Part shown: piece by piece, positions 34,233-45,731 of the stretch | Layout: the number at the start of each line of letters is the position of its first letter | Numbering within the stretch: the stretch's first letter is position 1 | NCBI RefSeq assembly: GCF_040581485.1 | Contig: NC_090130.1 | Span: 26,637,418-26,701,417 of the forward strand | Direction: 5' to 3' | Length of the DNA: 64,000 nucleotides | Origin: Linepithema humile | Taxonomy: Eukaryota > Arthropoda > Insecta > Hymenoptera > Formicidae | Position numbers and translations under genes: made by a program | The notes under the pieces: model-generated | The model's input: only the letters and a program-made list of their open reading frames with translations | The model's database searches: none | Told to the model about the DNA's origin: nothing

Positions 34233-36596
34233 AACAAGACAGTATTGTTTTACCTTTCAAAAATATTGTCATATATAAACGTTTCAAAAAACCGTGTATA
34301 TATTATGTCGTATATATTAAAACATTTAAAACAAATTTGTCGTATATATTTAAATTTTCAAAACAAGCAATTATATATCCTTTCTACAAAAAAGTATGAT
34401 ATCAGAAAATGGCGCCAAGAGACTAAAGAACAATGAAAAAAGTTGTACACTATTTCTGTAAAAATCTTCTATAAAACTATTGCACATAAAGCTGTCGTAT
34501 ATATTAACCTTTCAAAAAAACCGTCACATGTAACATACTTTTTAATAATTTCTATAGTTATAATCTAGGATAACATATATCTTTTCTAAATATACATATA
34601 TTAATATTGGCAACATATAAATAAATTTAATTTAAGTCAATTAAAAGAATAAGTAGTTTGTTTTTTAAAAATAAATGCACGTAAAACTCAAAATATTTTT
34701 AAAAAAATACATAAAAATAAAATTTTAAAATAATTACTATAAAGTGATAAAAATTATACGGTCTGCAAAGTGTCTTGAAAGTTTATTTTTACTCTATTCT
34801 TTGATCCATTATCTTAATAATAAAAGACAAATTAGACTCACCGATCGACTGTAAAATGTTTAATCATTAAAATAGAAAGTAATAAATATGTAAGTAAATT
34901 CTAATAATGATGAATATTAACTAATGTAAATATTTTAAGTCTTTTAGTGTACAACATTTTCAACAAATAAATGAATTATTATTTACCGTAAAGTTGCTCC
35001 GCCGGCGCTCGATACTCATTCTGAGCCTCCTTTTCCTTTCAGTCCTCACAGTTTTCGCAGCCCTCGCAGTTTTTCAAAGCACTCACACGCGATCGCGACG
35101 CGAATAATTTTTCCGATAATTTTTTAAATACTTGCACGCGTTTGTTTATAAATACGAAAGTCGTGCAACTCTTTATACGGCATTCCCGATTTTTATTATG
35201 ACGCATTTTATTATGACAATCACATGATATTTTACACATTCCCAACGCGATTTTGTCGTATGAGGACAAAGATATAATTCGAATATCGCTTGTCGCACGA
35301 AATTCGTTCGGCACTCTGCGCAGAACAGTATGTACGCAACAGGTAATGATGGAAAATGGGGAGGAAGACGGAAAATTGTAAGGGAAAATAGTGAGAGTAG
35401 TAAGGGGAGGGATAACTCGATATATAAACCCGTACAAGTGCCCCGCCGTGCGACTAGTAAGGGACAAGATACGCGCAGGATATTTGAAGGACTTGCGCAG
35501 AAAAGGTAACATGCGCAGAAGAGATACATGGGTAATGCGAAGTACAGGATAACATATAATGGTAGGATAAAAAGAGATAGTGAAAGAATGGAATGTGTAA
35601 GCAGCGTGACCTAAACAAACTCTTAAACGGTAAGCCTTGCTCTCTCTCTACAATAACAACACGAAATATTTTTCACGTTACCATATTCATTACAAAATAA
35701 TTTTAATTTTGACAAATAAATTACTATCATATTTTTTATCCTATTATACTCTCAAAATCTTCTTTATTTATTAACGTTGTTTAAGATAGTAATTAATTTC
35801 AGTTTATTAAAATTTCGCGAAACTTATTCTTATCTCAGATAACGTTAACGAGTTTATAAAATAAGGCGCACAAATTGTGTGATATAAATTTATTTATAGA
35901 AATTAAGATTTAAAACGCAAAAAACAGAATATTATTTTATAATACGTAAAATATATTATATTTAATATATTATTAAAACTGGTCGAAAATGCGCAATGTT
36001 TCAATACTGGCTTGATGCGTTTGTTAAAAGTTTCTTTCTTTTGTGGTTCTCTACACATTTTCTAACTGCGTATTGTTTAAATCAAAATTGTAATTAGTAA
36101 CATAACTTTCTATAAGTAATTTTCGATTAATTCAACGACGTTAAATATAATGTCGTTAAATATAAGATATTTAAAAGATTTAGAAAGACTTTCAATAAAG
36201 TATTTAAAATATTTTATTTTCATAATTATTAGAAATTTTGTATGTATACTACATAGTATTGTTTTAAATATCTAAATATTTTTTATTTAAAAATAATAAT
36301 TCTTTGGATAATATATGTATGGATAAACAAATATAAAGTTCAATGTACGTATTATTTATAGTAATTATTTTATAAATATTAATTATTTTTTACACAGCTC
36401 TCTAATCTGAATTTATTATTGTATTTTATAGATTAACTTTACAGATAAACTTCGCAGATCAACAAGACGACAACTCTGCTGCCGCGCTTTATAACAGTGA
36501 GTCAGATCACTTAACGCTTCAGTTCGATTTATCTTTTTTATTATTAAGATAATCGATATATAATGAATACTCATACAATTCAAATAAATGTGTATA
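34233..36596. other. End of the esterase array and spacer to the Rh gene
   Basis: 34,250-34,530 holds the degenerate ~30-bp repeat. 34,540-35,340 is the sister of 27,790-28,800. After 35,340 the sequence is single-copy in this window: a purine-rich stretch (35,340-35,620), then AT-rich DNA. The two long minus frames at 35,039-35,529 overlap each other, show no known motif and are not kept in the sister block. A possible micro-exon lies at 36,445-36,496. Confidence 0.45.
36445..36496 (+). other. Possible orphan micro-exon, inverted relative of 28,114-28,164
   Basis: Between an acceptor (TTTACAG) and a donor (GTGAGT) lies a 52-base segment clearly similar to the minus-strand one at 28.1 kb. 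The one-base difference in length would change the frame. It lies about 100 bases beyond the stop codon of the convergent Rh gene. No transcript partner can be named. Confidence 0.25.
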
Positions 36597-39500
36597 TTAA
36601 ATATGGCTCATAGTTATTTGATCGTTGGTACGAACATTATCCTTTAAGCTCTTTCCGGATGATTCGCGCTGAAATTCTTCTTCCAAATTCCAAATTACCT
36701 CGTCGTTGAATTTCTGTTCCTCGACGATCCAGCCACACATCCGTGTACATATTAGGAAACCTATAAATTAAATTATAGTACTAAATTTTTATAAAATTCT
36801 GTACTAAATTTTTATAAAAAAAGTAGAGGAAAGAAATAGAAGTTGTTTCTTAATAAGATACAATTAAATAATTGGATTTCAAAATAACAGATTTTATTAT
36901 TTTATTAGAAATATTAAAAGTCATAATCGCGTCTCACACCACGATATGCGCAGCAAATAGACAAATTGTGACTTATTCATAGTTGAGAATAATTTAAATT
37001 ATTATGTTTAGTAGCGTCGAGTCGAATACGTGCTAAATAATAATGAAAGTCTCTTTATTATTTGCTCCACATATTTTCTGAACAAAAAATGTTTGAGTGC
37101 GCGAATATAATGAATTCTGTTCTGTGAGAATGGAATTTACACGCTCAACTTTATGTTACATCTATCGTATTAGTCTAAAAAAATTCGAACAATTTAATTT
37201 TGATATTTGATCACGGAAAAATTATACAAAATAAAGATCAATTAAAAATACCTGTTATCAAGCCGGAAACGATGGAGATTCCAAGGGTTACTACCAGCGC
37301 TAATAATTGATATCCTGCTTGTTGATACGCTGTCCTATTTAATCCTGGTGATATTCCGGGATAATTGTTTCGTATTTCACTAAGTTTTACTTCTGAGCTT
37401 GGTGCCCGTGCCGGAAATATCTGTCGATAAATATTATTACTTTTATTTGGTGTTAAATGGTGGAAAAATGGACATATTAGGTGTCTTATTTTAAACAATA
37501 TAAAATATTTAAAAACACCGTATTTTTGAGTAATAAGTAGTAATAGAATTACATACTTCGTATAGAGAGTAATTATAAGTAGTTTCCGTAGCCAAGTTTG
37601 CCATGAGTGCGCCGAAAAGTCCAGCTAACACTCCCGGCATTCCGTGCAAATTATGTACTCCGCAAGTATCATGGATATGAAGGTATCTCTGTATGATAGG
37701 CTGGATAAAGATATAAAAAGATATTAATATAAAAAATAAGATATATATTTGAATTTTAGTTTTTTCTCGTTTTTTTACTATTTAATTTTAAACATATCTT
37801 ATTTCTGGTATTTTTCAAATTTATTGAAATAGCAATTAGAAATGTAAACTTTTTAATTCAAGAATACAATAAATTTTTTAGAAAAAAATAAAGGATATAT
37901 CTGTAAATAAATAATTGTATCGTTGAAATTATAATTATTATCATCACCGTAAGATATTTATATCCCAGCACGCTGATCACGCCAGATAAAACACCAACAA
38001 CCAAAGCCCCTACGGGTTGACACATCATACCTGCATGCGTATTGAGAACATCAAAATTAAAAAGAGATACATTAAATTTAAAAAAATAGAACCCAAAATT
38101 AATTAAATAAATTAAAAAGTAGTATTGTGTCATAATTATTCCTACACAAAAATATATATCGATCGGAATCATTAATCTATAATATTTTCTATATATCTGT
38201 TGCAGTCTTCCGGGCAAAAAGCACGCGGGTTAACTATTTAATTGATTAACATCAATTGAAATTATTTAATCAACATACCTGCGGCTGTACCGATGGCTAC
38301 GCCACCAGCCAAAGTTGAGTTCTGAATATGCACCATATCGAATCTATTGTTTTTAGAGACCAGCGCAGATACGGCGAATGTAATTACACAGCTCGCAGAT
38401 ATCGATAGCAAAGTATTAATTATTGCTCGCTGTTGATCGTCCCCCGTTAATCCAGCGCTATTGAATGATGGCCAGAATAGCCATAAAAACACAGTACCTA
38501 AAAACAATGGTCAATCTTATTAACATATTAACTTAGCGTCTCTTCTTTTAAAGAATTGGATAAAATTATATAAAAATCAAGAAAAAGAAATAATCGTTAG
38601 AATTAAATCATGTATTTGGTTTATCAAACTAAGATTTATTATTTGATACAGCGATGATTTCTTTATCCTATAAAGATATGAATAGAAAAAGAGAAAGAAA
38701 GGAGAGTTTAATAGTTAAAACTGATTTAACACGTACCGATCATGGCAAATATATCTGACTGATAGGACGATCCCTCAAGCTCATGTTCCTTCGGCTTTTC
38801 CTTTACCCCAATTACGAAGCTAATTGCCAATCCAAAATATGCGCCAAAAACGTGAACAAACATACTGTCACCAGCATCGACAGCCTATAAAATATGAATA
38901 TGGTTATTCTTTATTCTCTACGTTCTAAATTACGAAAGATCTCTAAATTGAGAATTTTTCGAGACGCAGCATTATTATGCGAATAATATGTGTGCATTTC
39001 TTCTAAAGCAGAGATGGGAATTAATTGCAACTTTTGGCTCGATTTTCTGATTGACGCCTCCTGCCCCCTCCTTGCTCGCATGCTAATAACAAGTCACCAA
39101 ACGCGCTAACAACGCCCATAACTAAGGTGCGCGATACTTGGCCTCAGGAATGTCCATATCACAAATGCGACAAGATAATAAATATGAGATAAATATAAAT
39201 TTCCACATCACCTGTGAGATACTATTGTTGAATAACGCGTTAATAATTGTCTCATATTTATTATCTTGTTGCATTTGTGATATGGACGTTCCTGAGGCTG
39301 AGTATCGCGCACCTTTGTTACGGGCGTTGTTAGCGCGTTTGGTGACTCGTTACTAGAATGCGAGCGGCAAGGAGGGGACAGTGGGCGTCAATCGAAAAAT
39401 CGAGCCAAAAGTTTCAACTAATTCCCATCTCTGTTCTAAAGATATTGAGCCGCGCAAGCCGTCTGCGTATTTTTTGATCAAATCTTATGTATTACATTTG

Positions 39501-41844
39501 TATGTGTTCAAATTTCTAGAGTTTAACTGAAAGTTCAATTTTTTCTCATGTTATTAAAAACAACAAATATATTTTACATACTAATATTAAACGACTCAAC
39601 ATTTATAATTTTCTCTATTATACATTTTTATGTAATTGTAAGACAAATCATTTTTTTGAAAAAATAAGCAACGCTATTTTAATACAGAATATTGCCTGTT
39701 CTTATATATCGTTACAAATTGCTAAAATCAAAAATAGACTTACCATAAACAGTTGTTCGCCTATGTATTGATTGACAGTAAACATAATCAACTCTATTAT
39801 TCCCATGAATATCAATTGCATGTACGTCACTTTACCCAGAACTGCTCCCATGGAGATAAGCGGCGCGGCGACTGCGACATCGGCACTAAGAAGGCTGAAA
39901 GAATCCACAATAAGATATAATAAGAATCATGATAACGATTGTAAGCAATAATTATAAATTTATTAAAAATTAAAATTCTAAAATTAAAATTAAATTTTAA
40001 TAATCAATTATTTTTGCTTAAATTTTATCTAAATAATATTATTTAACAATATTCTGAAGCATGCTAGTATATTCATGCTCTATATCAAGATTTTCCTTTT
40101 CTCCATTTAGCCTGGAATTTTGTTTTCTATTCAAAATACGGACTAAAAAAACAAATGGAAAATAATTTTTTTTATCACAAATTGCTATTTCTTAAACCAA
40201 AAAGTTTCTTACATGCTGCAGGTCACTTAAAATCTATTTTAACTAATTATTAGATACATTTTACTTGGATGTTTTATCCAAAAAATTGTGAAAATGGGCA
40301 AAAAATTTGATTAAAGTCGCTAATTTAAATATTTATTCTTTTATTATTCTATTCTATTTAAATTTTTAATATAGATTATGATAAAGACACTTACCTTTCT
40401 AATGAAAGATAAGCCTTGTTGCCTAATTTTATTTGCAACATACTGTCACAAATTAGAGCTACCTGGATGAGAATAGCTGCCACAAGAAATGTTAAGCCCG
40501 CAGCACTTTGGCCATATCGTTTAAGAAACGTCATCAAAAAGCCGAAGCCAATCCAGATCATTACATGGATATCTTGATACACTAGGTTGTTTTAGCCAAA
40601 TCCAAATACAAAGAAAGAAAGATAAGATTTTTACAATGCTTTGAAAGTTATCTTTATATTTTTAACCAATATTTTGTCCCTTAATTGTTGCTCTGAATGT
40701 ATAATCGAATAATTTGATTTACTCACGTGGATAAATTTGCATTAAATTGTCGTTCGTTTTTACGACTTGTCCGAGTTTATCAAAGGTACCTGCAAGTTTT
40801 ATTTATATCAGATACAACAGTAGATACCGTATATAATTTAATTAGCGGAATTAAATAGTAATATCTCTTGTTTTGTATTCATAATCTCAACTAGTTTGTA
40901 ACTAATTATATTTATTTTGTAGCTAAAAATAAAGCACAAATATTTCAGAACAAGTAATAAACGAGGATATCATCAAATAAATATTAAATATTTAAATTTA
41001 ATTCTTGACATAACACGCAAAGTACTGCACGTACGTTAATCAGACAAAAAGACAATTGAAAACCGAAGTCTACAAACACTGATTAAACATTAAAAAAATG
41101 TCTCTCCTTCCATAATCTCTAATCATCGTTTGATTGCCAAACATAACTTTAACTAAGAAAATGTGAAAATATTTGACAATATAACTATTATACAATAAAA
41201 AATTAATGTCTGAAATGGTATATATTAAAAGACAGAACAAAGAATTAAATAAGCAAAACGGCACGGAGCTACTTTGCGAACACAGGGTAAGTCGCATGAG
41301 AAAACAGACACATGAAAGTTAGATACGAATACAGTCTAAATTGTTCAATTTGTCACGCAAAGCAAAGTCCATTCCACATCGACTGATGCTTTAAGTGCAA
41401 AACAAGATCTATAATTGTGTTATTTTTCATAGGTTTGTTATTTACGCGAAACAAGATATTTCGAACTTTACGTTTGTTCCTAATTTCCATATGTCCGACT
41501 TACACTGTTCATTTCGTTTACACTGCTATGTTAAATTCTGTGTGCATCTTGGCCTCACTTCATAAAATATGATCAACTGTAGTAAACATTGGTATACATA
41601 TTTTTGAATTGTTATTGTATTGTTAAAATCTCAATTGCACAAAATGTATTATTGTATAATTAAGATTTATGTGTGTGTACACAAATGTGTATTTACGTAA
41701 TATATACTAACCAGTCTGATTTCTCAACAAATTAGCATTTGCTTCTGGGCCATACGTCATTATTGTCCCCATTAATGCAATTAAGATGATTTCTATCAGC
41801 ATTAGTATCAACATTTGTTGCTTGTTGGAAGTTGATGAAAACAT
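36597..41844 (-). CDS. Rh50-type ammonium/ammonia channel
   Basis: Ten coding exons, in transcript order 41844-41712, 40789-40727, 40581-40395, 39894-39744, 38884-38737, 38497-38279, 38030-37948, 37700-37557, 37420-37252, 36760-36597. They join without frame breaks to 486 aa, normal for Rh glycoproteins. Diagnostic motifs are DIHVMIWIGFGFLMTFLKRY, DAGDSMFVHVFGAYFG (first pore His about 189), HIQNSTLAGGVAIGT and HDTCGVHNLHGMPG (second pore His about 344). Hydrophobic segments fit the family's 11-12 membrane helices. It should pass NH3/NH4+, and perhaps CO2, across the plasma membrane. The C-terminal tail is cytosolic and acidic. It is convergent with the esterase array and unrelated to it in function. 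Confidence 0.93.
39009..39433. mobile_element. hAT-type MITE in an Rh intron (8-bp TSD)
   Basis: This 425-bp element begins CAGAGATGGGAATTA and ends with the inverse TAATTCCCATCTCTG with few changes. The inverted arms extend about 170 bases. An exact 8-bp duplication TTCTAAAG flanks it (39,001-39,008 and 39,434-39,441), diagnostic of hAT transposition. No transposase. A partial relative lies at 27,320-27,586. Confidence 0.88.
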
Positions 41845-42341
41845 TGTCTGGAAGAAAGAAAGATTGTTGAACAAGTTGTATTTTGTTATATATAAATTAT
41901 TACTTAGTTGTGTATAAAATTTATCTTTTTTCTCTATTAGTTTCTATTTTTAATCAAAGTTTTATATTAAATAGAATTAGTGTTGGAAAAAAATAATTTT
42001 TTTCTTTTTAATATCCCAAGTAGCACATGTTCGTTTCAGAAACGTTTCACAAATGTTTCTTTGAAACGTTTCATAATGGTTCTAAAAAACGTTTCTCGTT
42101 GGTAAAAATGTCAACCCGAAATACATTAAGAGAAACGTTATTTTTCCGACAAAAAACCGTTTAAGGAACGATCAAAAAACATTATTTTTTCGACAAAAAA
42201 ACGTTTAAGAAACAATCAAAAAAGAGTTTTTTTTTTATCCGCAAAAAAATGTACTTTTTTAACGGAATTAATAAAATAATTCATACATATGTATATGTGT
42301 ACCCAGGTAGCACAAATGTCTTAAAAACATCTGTAAGAAAA

Positions 42342-42373
42342 CTTGATAAAGGCCTAATATAGGTTGAAACGTC
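42342..42373 (+). ncRNA. Weak hammerhead-like motif
   Basis: Reads TTGATAA, a 5-bp hairpin (GGCCT/AGGTT with two G-T pairs around AATAT), then GAAACGTC. This keeps the hairpin, GAAAC and GUC triplet of a hammerhead core but not the strict CTGANGA block. Helix I is not convincing. Possibly a relic of a Penelope-like or retrozyme-type sequence. Confidence 0.2.
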
Positions 42374-42545
42374 TTTATAATATATGGTATAATATATTGC
42401 ATGAATAATTAGCAACGACTCTTTTTGCCTTTTTCACCTAATATTAATTGATATTTTTATTGGAGCCTTAATATCATTATTGTATTTCAATATATATAAC
42501 TTACCTTATTTGTCGCAGAAGTGCGAAGATATTTGGTATAAATTT

Positions 42546-42824
42546 TGGCGTTCGGCGTTTTGATACGAAATAGATCAAGTCGTAAGTCATGTCATAACAG
42601 CTATGATCCAGTAATGAGATGTTTCCTATCGGGCTCCCGGCTTCCGAGCCCCACAAGCGAAAAGTGCGTACATATGCTGCGCAAAGCGTTCAGCATATGT
42701 ACGCACTTTTCGCTTGTGGGGCTCGGAAGCCGGGAGCCCGATAGGAAACATCTCATTACTGGATCATAGCTGTTATGACATGACTTACGACTTGATCTAT
42801 TTCGTATCAAAACGCCGAACGCCA
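42546..42824. repeat. Palindrome: 134-bp arms without visible mismatch, 11-nt loop
   Basis: The arms 42,546-42,679 and 42,691-42,824 read as exact reverse complements with no mismatch I can find. The loop CGCAAAGCGTT can itself close with CGC/GCG. Base composition is much less AT-rich than the surroundings. The two mirror-image 74-codon frames it produces are a by-product of the symmetry, not genes. It lies in the first intron of the Rh gene, so any pre-mRNA would form a very long hairpin. Confidence 0.92.
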
Positions 42825-43370
42825 CAAGTCTCTGTAGTGATTATACGTATACATAATTTTGAATTAAAAACATTTATTTTTTTCTGTTTTTTAAAAACGT
42901 AAAAAAAACGATTTTTAAATTATGGTTTCAAAAATGTTTCTTATTGATGCTTAACGGTTAAGAAATATTGGATACATTTAGGAAACATATGAAACAAACA
43001 TGTGCTACCTGGGTATTGTTTTAAGAATTTGAGAAACTTCTTTTTAATAAAGAACATTTTTCAAAATTTATTGAGATTCATTAAGAAGATTCAAAAGTTT
43101 ATAATTGTGCATTATGTTAAAAATATTATTGTTGTTGCTTTTAATGTTTGTGGAGAAAAAGATTCATAATAAAGAGTAAAAGATTCGTAATAAAGAGTAA
43201 AGTGAAAAATAGAGAAAATTTTTTTTCTGTTCTGACATTGCGCAAATCTTTTATTCCTAATTTTATTTAAATGGATACATAAAAAAGACACAAGATACAA
43301 AATTTTAAATATATATATTTTTTATCTCTTTTATTTTAAAATATGCAAAAGTTTATTTTGATTTACTTAC

Positions 43371-43560
43371 CTTTACTTGAAGTAATTACTTTTAACAAAA
43401 AGAATGACGAAGATGTTGCACAGAATTCACTAAATACGTAGATTTTTGTATACTGTTTACACATATACAAGACTAATTGTAAATATTTCTTTGATATACA
43501 TTACACTTGCATTACACATTGCAAATATCGATGTAGAACTTTAGAGATTTAGCTTGGACA
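43371..43560 (-). promoter_or_regulatory. Probable non-coding first exon and promoter side of the Rh gene
   Basis: On the minus strand a strong donor (GTAAGT at 43,365-43,370) follows AAGTAAAG. The next acceptor, TTCTTCCAG, sits two bases before the Rh start codon (ACAATG). This supports a 5'-UTR exon ending at 43,371 and an intron of about 1.5 kb. The upstream limit of the exon is arbitrary here; the promoter is expected in about 43,500-43,750. Confidence 0.45.
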
Positions 43561-45731
43561 AAAAAAATTATATGATTTCACGAGCAGAGTCACGTAACAT
43601 TCGTTTGCGAAAACAAGCGAGACGATACTCAGCACGACGAGAACCAGTAGTTCAATGCCGACATACAGATGACATGCAATCGATTTAGTTTGCTCGAGGA
43701 AATCGACGGTCAACATGTGCCGATATAATTAGACTCTCCATGGAACATGAGACAAACAACTCATCATTTGTTACGATCTGATATTTTACAAACAGTATTT
43801 ACGTAATATAGACAAAAATATTTTATAAAATGCACGCAAATGCTAAAATTGGAAAGAAATTGAGTCTAAAGCAATATACATTTAGCAGCAAAGATAGAAA
43901 ATCATTAAACTTCTGCTGAAAAATTGTTAATTTTTGAACTGTTATAACTTTGCTAAAAAAAGTCATACAACAATTTTCTTGGAATAATTTAAAAGAACAA
44001 AGATTCTACTTTTACCACTGTAATCAAAGATACTTTTGTGCTAGAAATCGAGATGAGAAATTGAAACATAATTTAAACCTCGAAAATTTTGTAAATTTAA
44101 ATAACTTCATGGAATTGTTAAAATTTGTTTTGCGACTCAAATATATATAAAGTTGAAAATCGAATCCACTCTGTTAAATCGAACTATTAAAAATTGATCT
44201 GCGATTCTTTTCGCCGTTTTATAGCATGTTTTATAATGCATTTTCGATAATTTTTCCCGAAAATGTCAAGTATGCTGCCAGCACATTAACACGGAATTAT
44301 TTAATGACTCCAAATCCCCATCATGTGTTCGATCTCTCTTAGCTTACCATAGAGACAAAAAATAATTTAACGGTTTATTTGTATTGATTTTCATATCTTT
44401 ACCATATAAGAAACGCCTATGTCTATGACACACTTCATGTGCACCGCGTTCTACCGTCAATATTCCATTGACGTTCTGTTTTATCTACCAGTAACGTTTT
44501 AGCAGAATAAGGTAATAACTTTTCAAGCGTTTCTCGTTCTAAGATTTTGAATATGTCAATGTTATATGCATATGGATTATATGTATATCGTCGTTATTTA
44601 CTTTTCTAGATTAATTAATATTAATGACAAGATTCAACGTTTTAATATCTGAAATCATGCAGAGATACATCATTAATTTTTCAGCCAGAAAGCTATTTCA
44701 AAAATTATGACATTTCCAATATTTTTACTCATTATTTTGCTAAAAGTAGTTTTAATATTAATGGATTTATGTATTTCTATTAAATTTATTATGCCTGCCG
44801 ATCACTTTAACATAATAATCGAACAAAATTACATGCAAAAAATTTCGATAATGTAAAAACGCGTATGTTGTAAATGTACTTGCGCCATTTATTTTTTTAA
44901 TTACATATTTTTAATTACAAAAAAATATATATTATAATTATATCTTTAATAAAAATAATGTTATAATAACACCATTACTTTGTGATTTTCTGAGCCATCC
45001 ACGCCTTCTTTTTTTTATTTAGATTTTGAAGATTTCGCAGAATATAAAACTTCATCTATACTTATATATGATTGTGATATGTTGTGATATGTTTTTAATA
45101 TGACCCACAACTATTACGTAAGGTTATATAAATGTTCACATTTCTTTTGCTTTATCATCAACGTGAAAATGTTTAATTTCTGGATTTTTATGATTTGTAA
45201 CAATTATTTAATTAAATAAAAGAAAATTAGATAAAACAAAAATTTTGAATTACATTTTAATCAAATGTATTTTCTCTTTATAATTAACTTTATATTTGCG
45301 CGCGCGTAAATAATACGGCCAATATAATGTCCAAGTTACTATAAAAAAATTAAATTATCATCAAATAAAATTTAACGTTTGTAAATAATTAAAAAGTTTA
45401 TGAACAATATTGTTTACTCTACATTCTGGACAAAAATCGCATTTTCTATTATATGTGCAACTATCATATGTCAAATGTATGATACAGAACCGAAAGCAAA
45501 ACACATATATACACACATAAAAGCACAGAAGATATATACAATAAAATGTCACGATGACATGATATTCCTAAACTCAGATGTGTTCCTAAACTCAGTATGT
45601 GTTTCATACACAATCTTACAAGATTTAACAAATATAAGAGTCTTATAACGAATGGTGTAATTAAAAACTTTTAATATACATAAGTGATTTAAGGAGATAT
45701 TTTTAAATATTTAAAATCGGAACACAAAAAC
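43561..45731. other. Divergent spacer between Rh and MP1
   Basis: The Rh gene and MP1 are transcribed away from each other, so both promoters lie in this interval. From about 44,985 the sequence is the first copy of the upstream flank repeated before each MP gene (TTACTTTGTGA..., then a CA/TA-rich stretch). The 66-codon frame at 43,950-44,150 has no motif. Confidence 0.5.

Larger units (their letters stand above)
28830..35340 (+). repeat. Tandem duplication, unit 4 (COE4)
   Basis: Collinear with 20,700-28,800, including the LINE fragment, the repeat segment, COE4, the ~30-bp repeat and the GC-richer terminal block. It lacks the MITE at 22.3 kb, the fragment at 27.3 kb and most of the 28.1-kb micro-exon. 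Confidence 0.7.
42015..43013. mobile_element. ~1-kb MITE-like element in the first Rh intron
   Basis: The ends are inverted: CCCAAGTAGCACATGTTCGTTTC on the left, and on the right the inverse of CCCAGGTAGCACATGTTTGTTTC. A second, similar left end (CCCAGGTAGCACAAATG) begins at 42,302, suggesting nested or rearranged copies. A large palindrome (42,546-42,824) sits inside. GTTTC-rich motifs crowd both sides. No coding sequence. Confidence 0.6.

Noticed and set aside
42545..42825. Two identical 74-codon open frames facing each other
   Set aside because: They are mirror images made by the palindrome, start at non-ATG codons and have no motif.
45361..45648. Open frames upstream of MP1 on both strands
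   Set aside because: They lie in the repeated flank of the array and are not open in the flanks of the other units.
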